Counted from the stretch's first letter, positions 33,938 through 42,861 are shown. The stretch: DNA of 64,000 nt from Stenotrophomonas cyclobalanopsidis (GCF_008710035.1 NZ_VYKI01000010.1:23304-87303); one strand, 5' to 3'. The notes: generated from the sequence alone by a model not told the origin. Numbers and translations are program-made.

Positions 33938-34051
33938 GGAATCAACCTGTGAGACACGGACACTAGATAATGGCGGTGCGTCGCCTTGGCAAGTCATTGG
34001 ACCACCCCGCCGCGCGTGCTAGCGTTGCGCGGCTCAGACACCCCTGTACCC

Positions 34052-35713
34052 ATGCTCAGACATCTTTCGATCAAGGATTTTGCCGTCGTCCGCGCTACCG
34101 AACTGGAGTTCGGGCCGGGCATGACCGTCGTTTCCGGCGAGACCGGCGCCGGCAAGTCGCTGATGGTCGACGCGCTCGGCTTCCTGTCCGGCCTGCGCGC
34201 CGACAGCGGCGTGGTCCGCCATGGCGCCGCCCGTGCCGAGCTGTCGGCCGAGTTCGCCCTGGACCAGCTGCAGGCCGCGCGCCAGTGGCTGGCCGACAAC
34301 GAGCTGGATGACGAGGACCAGTGCCAGCTGCGCCGGGTGATCCGCGCCGATGGCGGCTCGCGCTCGTGGATCAACGGCCGCCCGGTGACCCTGGCGCAGC
34401 TGGCCGATCTGGCGGGGCGGCTGGTGGAAATCCATGGCCAGCACGAGCAGCAGGCCCTGCTGACGCGCCCGTCGCAGCTGGCCCTGCTCGACGCCTATGC
34501 CCGCAACGAGGACGAGCGCCGCCAGGTGCGCCGCGCCGCTGCGGCCTGGCAGACCCTGGTCGATGAATCACTGGCCCTGTCGCAACAGGGCGACGTTTCC
34601 GACCGCATCGGCTTCCTCGAGCACCAGCTGCGCGAGCTGGACCGCGAAGACCTGGAACCCGAGTCGATTGTCGCGCTGGGCGCCAGCCACCGCCGCCAGG
34701 CCCACGCCAGCGCCCTGCTGAGCGCCTGCCAGGCGGCCAGCAACCAGCTCAACGGCGACGACGGCAGCTCGGCCATGGACCTGCTGCAGCAGGTGCGCCA
34801 CGAACTGTCGCGTTTGATCGAACACGACCCGCGCCTGGGCGAAGTGGACGGCCTGATCGAGAACGCCTCGATCCAGCTGCACGAAGCCCTGTCGCTGCTG
34901 GACCGCGTGCACGACGACCTGGATGCCGACCCGGAACAGTTCGAGGAGAACGAGCGCCGCCTCGGCCGCCTGCACGACCTGGCCCGCAAGCACCGCGTGC
35001 CGATGGACGAACTGGGCGCGCAGCGCGAGCGCATGCATGCCGAAGTGGAGCAGCTGCGCGGCGCCGATGAGCGCCTGCAGCGCCTGGCCGGTGAGATGGA
35101 GAAGGCTGCCGCCGCCTGGCGCGTGCAGGCCGAGGTGCTCACTGCCTGCCGCCGCAAGGCCGCCGCCGAGCTGTCGGCCACCACCACCGGCATCATCGCC
35201 GAGCTGGGCATGGGCGGCGGCCAGTTCCTGATCGAGCTGGAAGCACAGGACAGCGGCAAGCCCGACCCGCAGGGCGCCGAGCGCGTCGAGTTCCTGGTCG
35301 CGGCCAATGCCGGCCAGCCGCCGCGGGCGCTGCGCAAGGTCGCCTCCGGCGGTGAACTGTCGCGCATCTCGCTGGCCATCGAAGTGGCCGCGCTGGATCT
35401 GGATGCAGTGCCGACCATGGTGTTCGACGAAGTCGACTCGGGCATCGGTGGCGCGGTGGCCGACATCGTGGGCCAGAAGCTGCGCGCACTGGGCGAGAAG
35501 CGCCAGGTGCTGTGCGTCACCCACCTGCCGCAGGTCGCCTCCAAGGGCCACGCCCATTACCGGGTCAGCAAGGCCCCGGTGGAAGGCATGACCCAGAGCG
35601 CGGTGGAGAAGCTGGACACCAAGGCGCGCGAGGAAGAACTGGCACGCATGCTGGGTGGCGTGGAAGTGAGCAAGGAAGCACGCGCCGCCGCGCGCAAGCT
35701 GTTGCAGGCCTGA
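34052..35713 (+). CDS. recN: DNA repair protein RecN
   Basis: A 553-residue SMC-like ATPase used in double-strand break repair. Walker A SGETGAGKSLMVDAL lies near residue 29. The central 330 residues form a coiled coil with a hinge. The C-terminal ATPase half has the signature VASGGELSRISLAIE, Walker B MVFDEVDSGIGG and CVTHLPQVAS. ATG at 34052 is the family start. No clear LexA box was spotted in the 114-base divergent gap with hrcA, though recN is often an SOS gene. Confidence 0.96.
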   Translation: MLRHLSIKDFAVVRATELEFGPGMTVVSGETGAGKSLMVDALGFLSGLRADSGVVRHGAARAELSAEFALDQLQAARQWLADNELDDEDQCQLRRVIRADGGSRSWINGRPVTLAQLADLAGRLVEIHGQHEQQALLTRPSQLALLDAYARNEDERRQVRRAAAAWQTLVDESLALSQQGDVSDRIGFLEHQLRELDREDLEPESIVALGASHRRQAHASALLSACQAASNQLNGDDGSSAMDLLQQVRHELSRLIEHDPRLGEVDGLIENASIQLHEALSLLDRVHDDLDADPEQFEENERRLGRLHDLARKHRVPMDELGAQRERMHAEVEQLRGADERLQRLAGEMEKAAAAWRVQAEVLTACRRKAAAELSATTTGIIAELGMGGGQFLIELEAQDSGKPDPQGAERVEFLVAANAGQPPRALRKVASGGELSRISLAIEVAALDLDAVPTMVFDEVDSGIGGAVADIVGQKLRALGEKRQVLCVTHLPQVASKGHAHYRVSKAPVEGMTQSAVEKLDTKAREEELARMLGGVEVSKEARAAARKLLQA

Positions 35714-35725
35714 GGCTGATAGCGC

Positions 35726-35793
35726 CGAGCGTGGGCTCGGCTCTACAGGAATCTCGAACGGAACCGACGTGTAGAGCCGAGCCCATGCTCGGC
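35726..35793. repeat. Inverted pair of SMAG/REP palindromes
   Basis: 35726-35746 (ending GGCTCTAC) and 35771-35793 (beginning GTAGAGCCGAGCC) are inverted copies of each other between the convergent recN and LysR genes. Confidence 0.85.
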
Positions 35794-35817
35794 TTCCGCG
35801 CGGCAGCGCGGCGCATG

Positions 35818-36735
35818 TCACCCCACCGGCCGCGCCAGATCCACGTGCTCCACCAGGAAATCGAGGAACGCCCGCACCCGCAGCGGCAGGTAACCACCCT
35901 GCCCCAGAAACACCGCGTGCACCTCTTCGAGGTCACCCGGGTTCGCCTCCTCCAGCACCGGCAGCAGCCGCCCCGCCGCAATGTCAGCCTGCACTTGGAA
36001 CGCGGCCAGCCGCGCCATGCCCAGCCCACCCAGCACCAGCTGGCGCAGCGCATCGCCATTGCTGGCGCGGGCATTGCCGCTGGGCAGCACCATCCGCTCG
36101 CGCTCGTCCTGCAGCACCGGCCAGCCCTGCATCGCCCGCGCATGGCCGATATCCAGCCGGTTGTGCGCCTGCAGCGCCTCGGCCGTGTGCGGCAGGCCAT
36201 GGCGCTGCGCATAGGCCGGTGCCGCGACGATCATCATCCGGGTCGAGCCCAGGCGCCGCGCCGCCAGGCTGGAACTCTTCAGCGGCCCGGCGCGCACGGC
36301 CACGTCGGTGCGCTGCTCCAGCAGATCGATCACCTCGTCGTTCAGGGTCAGGTCCACGCCCACCTGCGGGTTCTTCCGCAGGAACGCGGGCAGCAGCGGC
36401 AGCAGGAAGTGCTGGCCGAAAGGCACGTTGGAATTGACCCGCAGGCGCCCGCGCGGCTCGGCATGGGCGCTGGCGCAGCGCTCGGCCTCCTCCAGGTCGG
36501 CCAGCACGCGCAGGCCGCGCTCGTAGAACGCGCAGCCTTCCGGAGTCAGCTGCAGCTGGCGGGTGGAGCGCTGCAGCAGGCGCGTGCCCAGCCGCTGTTC
36601 CAGTCGCGCCACCAGCTTGCTGACCGCCGAGGGCGTCATGTCCAGCGAGCGCGCGGCAGCGGAGAACCCGCCGGTCTCGATGACCCGCACGAATACTTCC
36701 AGTTCGCCGGATCGGTTGATGTCGGGTCGTGCCAT
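35818..36735 (-). CDS. LysR-family transcriptional regulator
   Basis: A 305-residue LysR regulator. The N-terminal winged helix-turn-helix is at about 10-65 (FVRVIETGGFSAAARSLDMT, AVSKLVARLEQRLGTRLLQR). The substrate-binding domain starts near residue 95 (GRLRVNSNVPFG). The co-inducer is unknown. It is divergent from the SGNH hydrolase gene, 97 bases away, which is the most likely target. Confidence 0.92.
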   Translation of the reverse strand: MARPDINRSGELEVFVRVIETGGFSAAARSLDMTPSAVSKLVARLEQRLGTRLLQRSTRQLQLTPEGCAFYERGLRVLADLEEAERCASAHAEPRGRLRVNSNVPFGQHFLLPLLPAFLRKNPQVGVDLTLNDEVIDLLEQRTDVAVRAGPLKSSSLAARRLGSTRMMIVAAPAYAQRHGLPHTAEALQAHNRLDIGHARAMQGWPVLQDERERMVLPSGNARASNGDALRQLVLGGLGMARLAAFQVQADIAAGRLLPVLEEANPGDLEEVHAVFLGQGGYLPLRVRAFLDFLVEHVDLARPVG

Positions 36736-36832
36736 GCCAGTGAATCCAGTTCACAGATGATTATCCATCCGCAGTCTAGTTCACAGATGGGTGCGGAATC
36801 ACCATGGCGCTCCCACCTGCCGGGATTGCCCG

Positions 36833-38104
36833 ATGAACCGCCTTCGCCATCTTGCCGCCACTGCCCTGATCGCCCTGTCCGGCACCGCCAATGCCGAACC
36901 TGCCAGCCCCAGCCATTGGGTCGCCAGCTGGCAGGCCAGCCCGCAACCGGTATGGGGGCCGGACTTCCTGTTCCCGACGCTGTTGCCCGCGCAGCTGGAC
37001 AACCAGACCTTCCGCCAGGCAGCCCGCCTCACTCTGGGCGGCCCGCGCCTGAGAGTGCGGCTGAGTAACGCCCACGGCACGCATCCGCTGCAGATCGATG
37101 CGGCCAGCGTGGCGGTGGAGGCCGGTTCGCCGCCGCTGGCCCTGCGTTTCGATGGCCAGCCGGACGTGCGCATCGCGCCGGGCGAGCAGCGCCTGAGCGA
37201 CCCGCTCGCCCTGCCTACGCGCAACCTGCAGCAGGTGCAGGTCAGTACCTACCTGTCCAGGCCGACCCTGGTGCAGACCTTCCACTGGGACGGCCGGCAG
37301 ACCAGCTGGATCGCGCCGGGCGAGCAGAGCCGGTCGAGCACGCTCCACGACGCCCGCCCGACCACGGCGCGCGTGGTGCTGGCGGGGATCGACGTCGAGG
37401 CGCCGGCCAGCGCGCGCAGCGTCGTGGTCATCGGCGATTCGATCACCGATGGCGCCACCGCCACCCTGGACCAGGACCAGCGCTGGACCGACCATCTGGC
37501 CGCCCGTCTGGCCCCGCGCGGCGTGGCCGTGGTCAATGCCGGCATTTCCGGCGGCCGCCTGCTGCGCGATGGCATGGGCGCAGCCGCCCTCGCCCGCTTC
37601 CAACGCGACGTGATCGACCAGCCCGGTGTGGCCAGCGTGATCGTGCTGATCGGCATCAACGACATCAGCTGGCCGGGCACGGCCTTCGCCCGCGACGAGC
37701 CCCGCCCAACACTGGGCCAACTGCAGGCCGGCTACCGGGCGCTGGCCCAGCAGGCTCACCGCCACGGCCTGCGCATCCTCGGCGCCACCCTGCCGCCGTT
37801 TGCTGGCGCCCTGGCTGGCACGCCGCTGAAGGACTACTACGACGCAGACAAGGACGCACTGCGCCGCCAGCTGAACGACTGGCTGCGCACGGACAACCCC
37901 TTCGATGCGGTGGTCGACCTGGATGCGGCCCTGCGCGACCCGGCGGAACCGTCGCAGATGGCCGCTGCCTTTGATTCCGGTGACCACCTGCACCCCGGCG
38001 ATGCCGGTAACCGGGCCATGGCCGAGGCAGTGAATCTGGACACGCTGCTTGGAGATCAGGGGTCGGCCGGCATCGGATCCCTTTGCACCAGCAAAGGGCT
38101 CTGA
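36833..38104 (+). CDS. Secreted SGNH/GDSL-type hydrolase
   Basis: A 423-residue esterase-like protein with a Sec signal peptide (about 1-22, ending TANAEP). A beta-rich N-terminal domain (about 30-185) precedes the SGNH hydrolase domain. SGNH blocks are VVVIGDSITDGA (nucleophile Ser), NAGISGGRLLRDG, GINDISWPG and the catalytic Asp/His in SGDHLHPGDAGN. Substrate is unknown; polysaccharide deacylation is one option for the family. The final 17 residues are encoded by a palindromic repeat, so the natural C terminus may have been replaced. ATG at 36833 fits the signal peptide. Confidence 0.88.
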   Translation: MNRLRHLAATALIALSGTANAEPASPSHWVASWQASPQPVWGPDFLFPTLLPAQLDNQTFRQAARLTLGGPRLRVRLSNAHGTHPLQIDAASVAVEAGSPPLALRFDGQPDVRIAPGEQRLSDPLALPTRNLQQVQVSTYLSRPTLVQTFHWDGRQTSWIAPGEQSRSSTLHDARPTTARVVLAGIDVEAPASARSVVVIGDSITDGATATLDQDQRWTDHLAARLAPRGVAVVNAGISGGRLLRDGMGAAALARFQRDVIDQPGVASVIVLIGINDISWPGTAFARDEPRPTLGQLQAGYRALAQQAHRHGLRILGATLPPFAGALAGTPLKDYYDADKDALRRQLNDWLRTDNPFDAVVDLDAALRDPAEPSQMAAAFDSGDHLHPGDAGNRAMAEAVNLDTLLGDQGSAGIGSLCTSKGL

Positions 38105-38108
38105 CCCC
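38059..38108. repeat. Nested palindrome over the SGNH hydrolase stop codon
   Basis: The outer arms GGGGTC (38059-38064) and GACCCC (38103-38108) enclose an inner stem CCCTTTGC/GCAAAGGG (38079-38098). The element supplies the last codons and the stop of the SGNH hydrolase gene. It resembles dispersed GGGTCAGA-type repeats of Stenotrophomonas, different from the SMAG family. Confidence 0.65.
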
Positions 38109-38131
38109 AGCCCCAGGCCCAACAATGAAAA

Positions 38132-38151
38132 ACCCCGGGCCGGCCCGGGGT
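38132..38151 (-). terminator. Terminator of fur
   Basis: A perfect 20-base palindrome (ACCCCGGGCC/GGCCCGGGGT) is followed by TTTTT on the minus strand, 30 bases after the fur stop. It may also serve the hydrolase gene from the other side. Confidence 0.85.
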
Positions 38152-38181
38152 CTTCGTACATCCGCAGCTGGCTGCAGCGCC

Positions 38182-38595
38182 TTACTTGCGCTTCTTGCGC
38201 ACGTACAGCACCAGCGAGTGCTCTTCCAGCTCGTACCCGTGGTCTGCGGCGATCCTGCGCTGCAGCTCCTCGATCTCGTGGCTTTCGAACTCGATGATCC
38301 TGCCGCTGTCCACGTCGACCATATGGTCGTGATGGCCGCCACGGTCCAGCTCGTAGACGGCCTGGCCGCCTTCGAAGTTGTGCTTCAGCACCAGGCCGGC
38401 GGCCTCGAACTGGGTCAGCACCCGGTACACCGTGGCCAGGCCGATTTCATCGCCGTGCTCCAAGAGCTGGCGGTAGATGTCTTCGGCGGTCATGTGGTGG
38501 TGGTGCTGCGCATCGCGCTGCTCGAGCAGCGCCAGGATCCGCATCCGCGGATGGGTCACCTTCAGGCCGACTTTACGCAGGTCGTGGGTTTCCAT
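38182..38595 (-). CDS. fur: Ferric uptake regulator Fur
   Basis: A 137-residue iron-dependent repressor. The winged helix includes KVTHPRMRILALLEQ and DEIGLATVYRVLTQFEAAGL. The metal-binding middle has GGHHDHMVDVDSGRIIEF. It lacks the CxxC zinc-binding cysteines found in E. coli Fur, as is usual in Xanthomonadaceae and Pseudomonas. The conserved Glu/His residues near 80-110 are present. Divergent from bamE with 103 bases between; no convincing Fur box was seen there. Confidence 0.96.
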   Translation of the reverse strand: METHDLRKVGLKVTHPRMRILALLEQRDAQHHHHMTAEDIYRQLLEHGDEIGLATVYRVLTQFEAAGLVLKHNFEGGQAVYELDRGGHHDHMVDVDSGRIIEFESHEIEELQRRIAADHGYELEEHSLVLYVRKKRK

Positions 38596-38698
38596 AGGTC
38601 TCCGTTCATTGGCGATTTAGCGCCAGCTGCCTCGGATTGGGTCGCGGTGGCACGCCGGGAGTGTATCATCGGTTTGATTTCCCCAAACGCCAGTACCG

Positions 38699-39088
38699 AT
38701 GCGCAATCTTCTGTTGGTCGCCGCCGTCGCCCTGTCCACCACCGGGTGCGGCATCATCTACAAGCAACCCATCTATCAGGGCAACCTGATCCGGGAAGAT
38801 GCCGTGTCCAAGCTGCAGGTCGGGCAGAGCAAGCAGCAGGTGAACGCCCTGCTGGGCACCCCGTCCGTGCCGGACCCGTTCCACGCCCAGCGCTGGGACT
38901 ACACCGCCAGCCAGCGGATCGACCGTCTCGGCCGTACCGAAGTGAAGAACTTCACCGTGTACTTCGAGAACGACGCCGTCACCCGTTGGGAAGGCGACTA
39001 CTTCCCGGCCAACGACAAGGCGCTGGCCCAGCAGACGGTCCGCCAGTTCGGCCGCAACCTGGCCAAGGACAAGAAGAAGAGCCGCTGA
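38699..39088 (+). CDS. bamE: Outer membrane assembly lipoprotein BamE/OmlA
   Basis: A 129-residue lipoprotein of the BAM complex, which inserts beta-barrel proteins in the outer membrane. The signal peptide ends at a lipobox with Cys17 (LSTTGC). The SmpA/OmlA domain follows: YQGNLIREDAVSKLQVGQSK, VNALLGTPSVPDPF and WDYTASQ. In Xanthomonas the same gene, omlA, is divergent from fur, as it is here. The C terminus is basic (KDKKKSR). Confidence 0.93.
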   Translation: MRNLLLVAAVALSTTGCGIIYKQPIYQGNLIREDAVSKLQVGQSKQQVNALLGTPSVPDPFHAQRWDYTASQRIDRLGRTEVKNFTVYFENDAVTRWEGDYFPANDKALAQQTVRQFGRNLAKDKKKSR

Positions 39089-39124
39089 GCCCTTCTGCCC
39101 GCCCCTCGGGGCAGGACCCTGGAA

Positions 39125-39382
39125 TCAATCGCCGCGCGCGCGACGACGGCGGTTTTCCTTGGGATCAGCCTGCAGAGGCCGCAGCAGCTCCACCCGATCA
39201 CCATCCAGCAGCACCTGCTGCGGGCGTGCCAGCACGCCATGCACGGCGGCGGCCGGACGGTCATCACTGCCCTCGAGGGCGGCGGCGGCAATGGCCTCGG
39301 CCACGGTCGCGCCTTCCGGCAGCTGCAGCCGGCGTGACAGCACCTGCTGCGGCCAGGCCAGCACCACCTCGACCTCGATCAT
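39125..39382 (-). CDS. rnfH: RnfH family ubiquitin-like protein
   Basis: An 85-residue small beta-grasp protein of the RnfH/YfjF family, function unclear. It starts with [20 protein letters not shown] and has [11 protein letters not shown] and [20 protein letters not shown], typical of the family. It follows ratA by three bases, the conserved ratA-rnfH toxin-antitoxin-like arrangement (RatB is another name for RnfH), though no antitoxin activity is established. Confidence 0.92.
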   Translation of the reverse strand: MIEVEVVLAWPQQVLSRRLQLPEGATVAEAIAAAALEGSDDRPAAAVHGVLARPQQVLLDGDRVELLRPLQADPKENRRRRARGD

Positions 39383-39385
39383 CGC

Positions 39386-39811
39386 TCAGCCCTCGTCGGC
39401 AACGCGGACGAAGTCGTTGACCATGCGGTCGGCCAGGCCCTGGAAACCGATCGCCAGCGCCGGCGCAAGCAGGCGGGATTTCGGCTCGAACTCCAGGGTC
39501 AGGGTGACCTTGCAGGCATTCTCGGCCAGGGCATGGAATTCCCAACGGCCGTGCAGCTGCTTGAACGGGCCGTCGCGCAGCTGCATATCGATGCTGTGTG
39601 GGCGCTGCAGGGTGTTTTCGGTCTGGAACCAGGTGCTGAACGAGCCCAGGCCCAGATCCAGGCGGGCGACCAAGCGGTCCTCGCCCTGTTCCAGGATGCG
39701 GGCGTCCGAGCACCAGCGGAAGCGGCGCGGATAGGCCTGGACGTCGTTGACGAGGTCGAACATGCGCGCGGCCGAGTGTTCGACCAGGGCGCTGCGGCGG
39801 ATAGTAGGCAT
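39386..39811 (-). CDS. ratA: RatA family START-domain protein
   Basis: A 141-residue protein of the SRPBCC/START-like RatA family. In E. coli RatA interferes with 70S ribosome assembly; homologues are also related to the coenzyme Q-binding Coq10. Family blocks are [34 protein letters not shown] and [20 protein letters not shown] at 39811 is the family start; the long frame upstream is antisense to smpB. It is divergent from smpB, 57 bases apart, as in most Gammaproteobacteria. Confidence 0.93.
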   Translation of the reverse strand: MPTIRRSALVEHSAARMFDLVNDVQAYPRRFRWCSDARILEQGEDRLVARLDLGLGSFSTWFQTENTLQRPHSIDMQLRDGPFKQLHGRWEFHALAENACKVTLTLEFEPKSRLLAPALAIGFQGLADRMVNDFVRVADEG

Positions 39812-39868
39812 AAGGACGGCGCGTTTCGGCAATCGACCGGGCGGGCCCGAATCGGAGACAATACGGAA

Positions 39869-40372
39869 ATGAGCAAGAACAGCGGCAAGGATAAAGCAAA
39901 GAACGCGACGGCCAACAAAACCATCGCATTGAACAAGCGTGCCCGCCACGAGTACCACATCGAGGAACGCTTCGAGGCAGGCCTGGCCCTGCAGGGCTGG
40001 GAGGTGAAGTCGATCCGCGCCGGGCGCGGCAACATCATCGACGCCTACGCCTACGTGAAGCAGGGCGAGATCTTCCTGATCGGCGCGCAGATCACCCCGT
40101 TGATCCAGGCCTCCACCCACGTGGTGGCCAACGACCGGCGCGAGCGCAAGCTGCTGCTGCACCGTAGCGAGATCGACAAGCTGGTCGGCAAGGTCGAGCG
40201 CGATGGCTACACGATCGTGCCCACGGCCATGTATTGGAGCAAGAACAAGATCAAGCTGGAGGTGGCGCTGGCCAAGGGCAAGCAGACCCACGACAAGCGC
40301 GATGCCGCCAAGGACCGTGACTGGGCAATCGAGAAGCAGCGCGTGATGCGTCGCGGAAACCGCGACGCGTAA
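39869..40372 (+). CDS. smpB: SsrA-binding protein SmpB
   Basis: A 167-residue RNA-binding protein that brings tmRNA to stalled ribosomes. Family blocks are [56 protein letters not shown] and [17 protein letters not shown], with the basic C-terminal tail [20 protein letters not shown] that acts in the ribosomal A site. Its partner RNA gene ssrA lies about 2.1 kb downstream on the same strand. Confidence 0.97.
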   Translation: MSKNSGKDKAKNATANKTIALNKRARHEYHIEERFEAGLALQGWEVKSIRAGRGNIIDAYAYVKQGEIFLIGAQITPLIQASTHVVANDRRERKLLLHRSEIDKLVGKVERDGYTIVPTAMYWSKNKIKLEVALAKGKQTHDKRDAAKDRDWAIEKQRVMRRGNRDA

Positions 40373-40382
40373 CAGCTGTCAT

Positions 40383-40508
40383 GTAAAGTCGAGCTTGCTC
40401 GACTGGGGGTTCGTAGAGTCGAGCTTGCTCGACCGCGCTTTCGCGGCAGCCGAGCATGGGCTCGGCTCTACAAGGTTCCCGATCAGTCGAGCAAGCTCGA
40501 CTCTACCG
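40383..40508. repeat. Four SMAG/REP palindromes after smpB
   Basis: 40383-40404 (GTAAAGTCGAGCTTG), 40413-40432 (GTAGAGTCGAGCTTG), 40447-40471 (inverted GAGCATGGGCTC type ending CTCTAC) and 40485-40506 (inverted). The first and last, like the second and third, are in opposite orientation, so larger foldbacks are possible. Confidence 0.85.
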
Positions 40509-40516
40509 AGGTGCCA

Positions 40517-41089
40517 TCAGCCCGCCAGCATGCCCTGCCCGCGCATCCGCGGCGCCAGCGCCGCATGCATCACCGCCAGGTGCATCACCACCGCCAGCTC
40601 CGGCGCATGGCGGTCATCACCCGCCCGCCACTGCTTTGCCAGCTGGGCCGCATCGTCAGGCAACAGGGCCAGCAACTGCTGGTCATCCAGCGCATCGGCC
40701 TGGTGCTGCAGCTGCTGCGACAGCGCCCAGCTGCGGCGGACATGGGTCAGGATGCTCAACGACGCCAGGGTCAGCAGGGCAACGGCCGCCCCGTGCTCGA
40801 ACCACAGCGCGATGACGTCCGGGCCCCAGACCATCACCGCCAGCACGGCCAGGGCCAGCATCCGCCAGCCCGGCACCAGGGCCTGGTCGCGTCGCGGCCA
40901 GTACACCACCACCGCACTGGCCACCAGGAACACCGCCGCCGTCGCCGGCAGCGCGGTCAGGCAGCCCGCAGTAATGATCGCGGCCAGCACCGCCCAGACC
41001 CAGCCGGGCGGCAACGCGCGTCGGCGGTAGTCGGCGCCTACCGGCCCGATCAGCTGTCGCAGGCTGCGTTGTTGGAGGGTGTCAGTCAC
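40517..41089 (-). CDS. Membrane protein of unknown function
   Basis: A 190-residue protein with about four hydrophobic segments (near 27-45, 47-62, 75-92 and 98-113), followed by a soluble helical tail rich in Gln, Asp and Ala (LQQQADALDD-like region, DDQQLLALLPDDAAQLAKQW). No family is recognised. GTG at 41089 is preferred to the longer frame because GGAG lies ten bases before it and the extra N terminus looks untranslated. It follows the metallopeptidase-like gene on the same strand by 109 bases. Confidence 0.7.
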   Translation of the reverse strand: MTDTLQQRSLRQLIGPVGADYRRRALPPGWVWAVLAAIITAGCLTALPATAAVFLVASAVVVYWPRRDQALVPGWRMLALAVLAVMVWGPDVIALWFEHGAAVALLTLASLSILTHVRRSWALSQQLQHQADALDDQQLLALLPDDAAQLAKQWRAGDDRHAPELAVVMHLAVMHAALAPRMRGQGMLAG

Positions 41090-41198
41090 CCAGGGTCTCC
41101 GTGTCGTTCCTGGTCGAATGTTGGCCGCCAGTGTGTCGCAAAATCGTGCCAATGAAGTTAGCAATCCGCTATGACGGGCATGCGGCAATCCCTCGACT

Positions 41199-42269
41199 TC
41201 ACTCGCAGACCGACGCCGCAGCCTGTAGCAGCGGGCCTTCACTCAGTACGGGCGCCGGCTGATCCGCCGGAAATGCGGCCGCGATCGCCTTCGCCGCGCG
41301 GTCGGCATGAGGCTGGAAGTACCACGAAGACTGGCTCGAAAGCGTCCTTCCATGCACCTCCCGCTCAAACCGGTACTGGCCCCAGTAGATCGCCAGCGGC
41401 TCCTCCAGTGCGTTCAACGGATTGGGCAGGGCCAGGGCTGCAGGGCACAACCGTGCGAACGCTGCCGCCAATGCCTCACGACCGGCCGCGGGCTGGCCAG
41501 CCGAAAGGAAGTGCGCGTACTCGTGCAGCACGATCGGCGCCCAGTCGTCCTCCACGCCCGGCGGCGAGTACAGCACGATGGAACCGCCGCGCAGCTTGGC
41601 CTGGGTGCGGTTGGTGTACGGCCACCACACAAACCGCACCTGGAAGACAGGCGCAGCCTCGGCGCCGTAGAACGTGCGCATGCGCGCGACGAACGCTGCT
41701 GTCTCCGGCGCCGCCAGTTCCCGGGTCAAGGCTTCCTGCTGCTGGGTGAAGCGTCCAGTCACTGTCAGCAGCTCACGCGCACGGGGCTCGAACCGCGCGT
41801 AGTAGCGCCGCAACAGCTCGTGGTCGCCAGGTGCCTGCGCAGCGATTGCTGCCTTGACGGCAGCCGTAAATGACGCGGCATTCTGGAAGTAGCTGGTGTA
41901 GGGGTCGCCAACGCGGGTGTCGCTGCCGGCAAACAGGCGCTCCGCCACGGGCCGCGTTTCGTCATCATCCCGGGCCATGGGCGACGTGCGCTGGCGGAAG
42001 CGGGCGTACTCCTCGATCGCTGCAAGATCCTGCGCGTCCAGCCGGAAGCGGCGCTCCCAGTCCTCCTTGTAGATCGCACTGGTATAGCCCGGCAGCCAGT
42101 CAGGCAGGTTGTCGAGCAGGTTGAACAGATCAAAGGACTCGTCGTAGCCCACGGTCACAAGAGGCGGCGCCCGTCGCGAAACGCCTTGCGGCTCGGCACG
42201 GGCCCATGGGGCCAGCAGCAACAGAACAGCAATGCACGCGAACAGCGCTGCCCACGACCTGACTGACAT
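41199..42269 (-). CDS. Secreted protein with HExxH motif, putative metallopeptidase
   Basis: A 356-residue protein with a signal peptide (about 1-25, LFACIAVLLLLAPWARA). A zinc-peptidase-type motif HEYAH lies in IVLHEYAHFLSAGQPAAG near residue 258. A possible third ligand Glu is in LNALEEPLAIYW about 37 residues later, which fits a gluzincin arrangement. The rest matches no family I recognise. ATG at 42269 fits the signal peptide; the longer frame overlaps the ssrA promoter. Peptidase activity is an inference from one motif. Confidence 0.65.
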   Translation of the reverse strand: MSVRSWAALFACIAVLLLLAPWARAEPQGVSRRAPPLVTVGYDESFDLFNLLDNLPDWLPGYTSAIYKEDWERRFRLDAQDLAAIEEYARFRQRTSPMARDDDETRPVAERLFAGSDTRVGDPYTSYFQNAASFTAAVKAAIAAQAPGDHELLRRYYARFEPRARELLTVTGRFTQQQEALTRELAAPETAAFVARMRTFYGAEAAPVFQVRFVWWPYTNRTQAKLRGGSIVLYSPPGVEDDWAPIVLHEYAHFLSAGQPAAGREALAAAFARLCPAALALPNPLNALEEPLAIYWGQYRFEREVHGRTLSSQSSWYFQPHADRAAKAIAAAFPADQPAPVLSEGPLLQAAASVCE

Positions 42270-42374
42270 CCGGCGTCCCCCTGGAGACTGAATAGCCTGA
42301 TTCGAACACGGCCAGCACGTAGTCACAACGTGTCCATCGACAGGGGCCCTCATCCGGCCAGACGTCCGCCGGGC

Positions 42375-42403
42375 GTGACTGTTCAGGAAGATTGCCGTAT
42401 TAT
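42375..42403 (+). promoter_or_regulatory. Possible ssrA promoter
   Basis: GTGACT (42375-42380) and TATTAT (42398-42403) are 17 bases apart, a fair sigma-70 match. Transcription would begin near 42410, giving a 59-base leader before the mature tmRNA 5' end, which RNase P would remove. Confidence 0.5.
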
Positions 42404-42468
42404 TCGCATCGTTAGGCAGGTCTCTGGGCAACCAGGCACCTGAAAGCCTTGCAAGACTTGAAGAAACC

Positions 42469-42861
42469 GGGGGTGCATTGGTTTCGACGGGGGTTGTGAA
42501 GTCGCCTGGCGCATGCCGAGGGGGTAGCTGTCCTCGTAAATCCAGCTGCAAAACTCTAGTTGCCAACGACGACAACTACGCTCCGGTCGCTCTCGCAGCC
42601 TAAAAACTGCGGTGCGTGACCTTCTGCCGACTTAGGCGGAGCCTCGAAACTGCTTGTGTCCATGCTCGCAGCGTAGAGTCATTATCATGGAATCGCGCTG
42701 GGCGGCTGCCTGTCAGTCCGGCACTAGAACACAACAGGCTGGTTCCCGGGTGCGCTTTGCACACCGTGCTGCTCGGGGATGAGATTCAACGGTGAGCTAA
42801 GCATGTAGTGCTGGGGATGGAGTGCCTTCGGACGGCGGTTCAATTCCGCCCACCTCCACCA
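42469..42861 (+). ncRNA. ssrA: Transfer-messenger RNA (tmRNA)
   Basis: A one-piece tmRNA of about 393 bases. The 5' end GGGGGTG pairs with CACCTCC near the 3' end (42851-42857), followed by ACCA, forming the tRNA-like acceptor stem. TTTCGACGGGGG after the 5' stem and GGTTCAATTCC in the T arm are conserved. The tag reading frame is 42562-42603: resume codon GCC and the peptide ANDDNYAPVALAA followed by TAA. The peptide tail ALAA is the usual ClpXP/ClpAP degradation signal. The 3' end is a common integration target for islands elsewhere; no integrase is adjacent. Confidence 0.96.

Noticed and set aside
33938..34051. CIRCE element between hrcA and recN
   Set aside because: GTGCTAG near 34015 resembles one half, but no matching half lies nine bases away.
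42831..42861. A separate tRNA gene
   Set aside because: The T-arm and CCA-ended acceptor pair with the 5' part of tmRNA 380 bases upstream; there is no anticodon arm of a normal tRNA.
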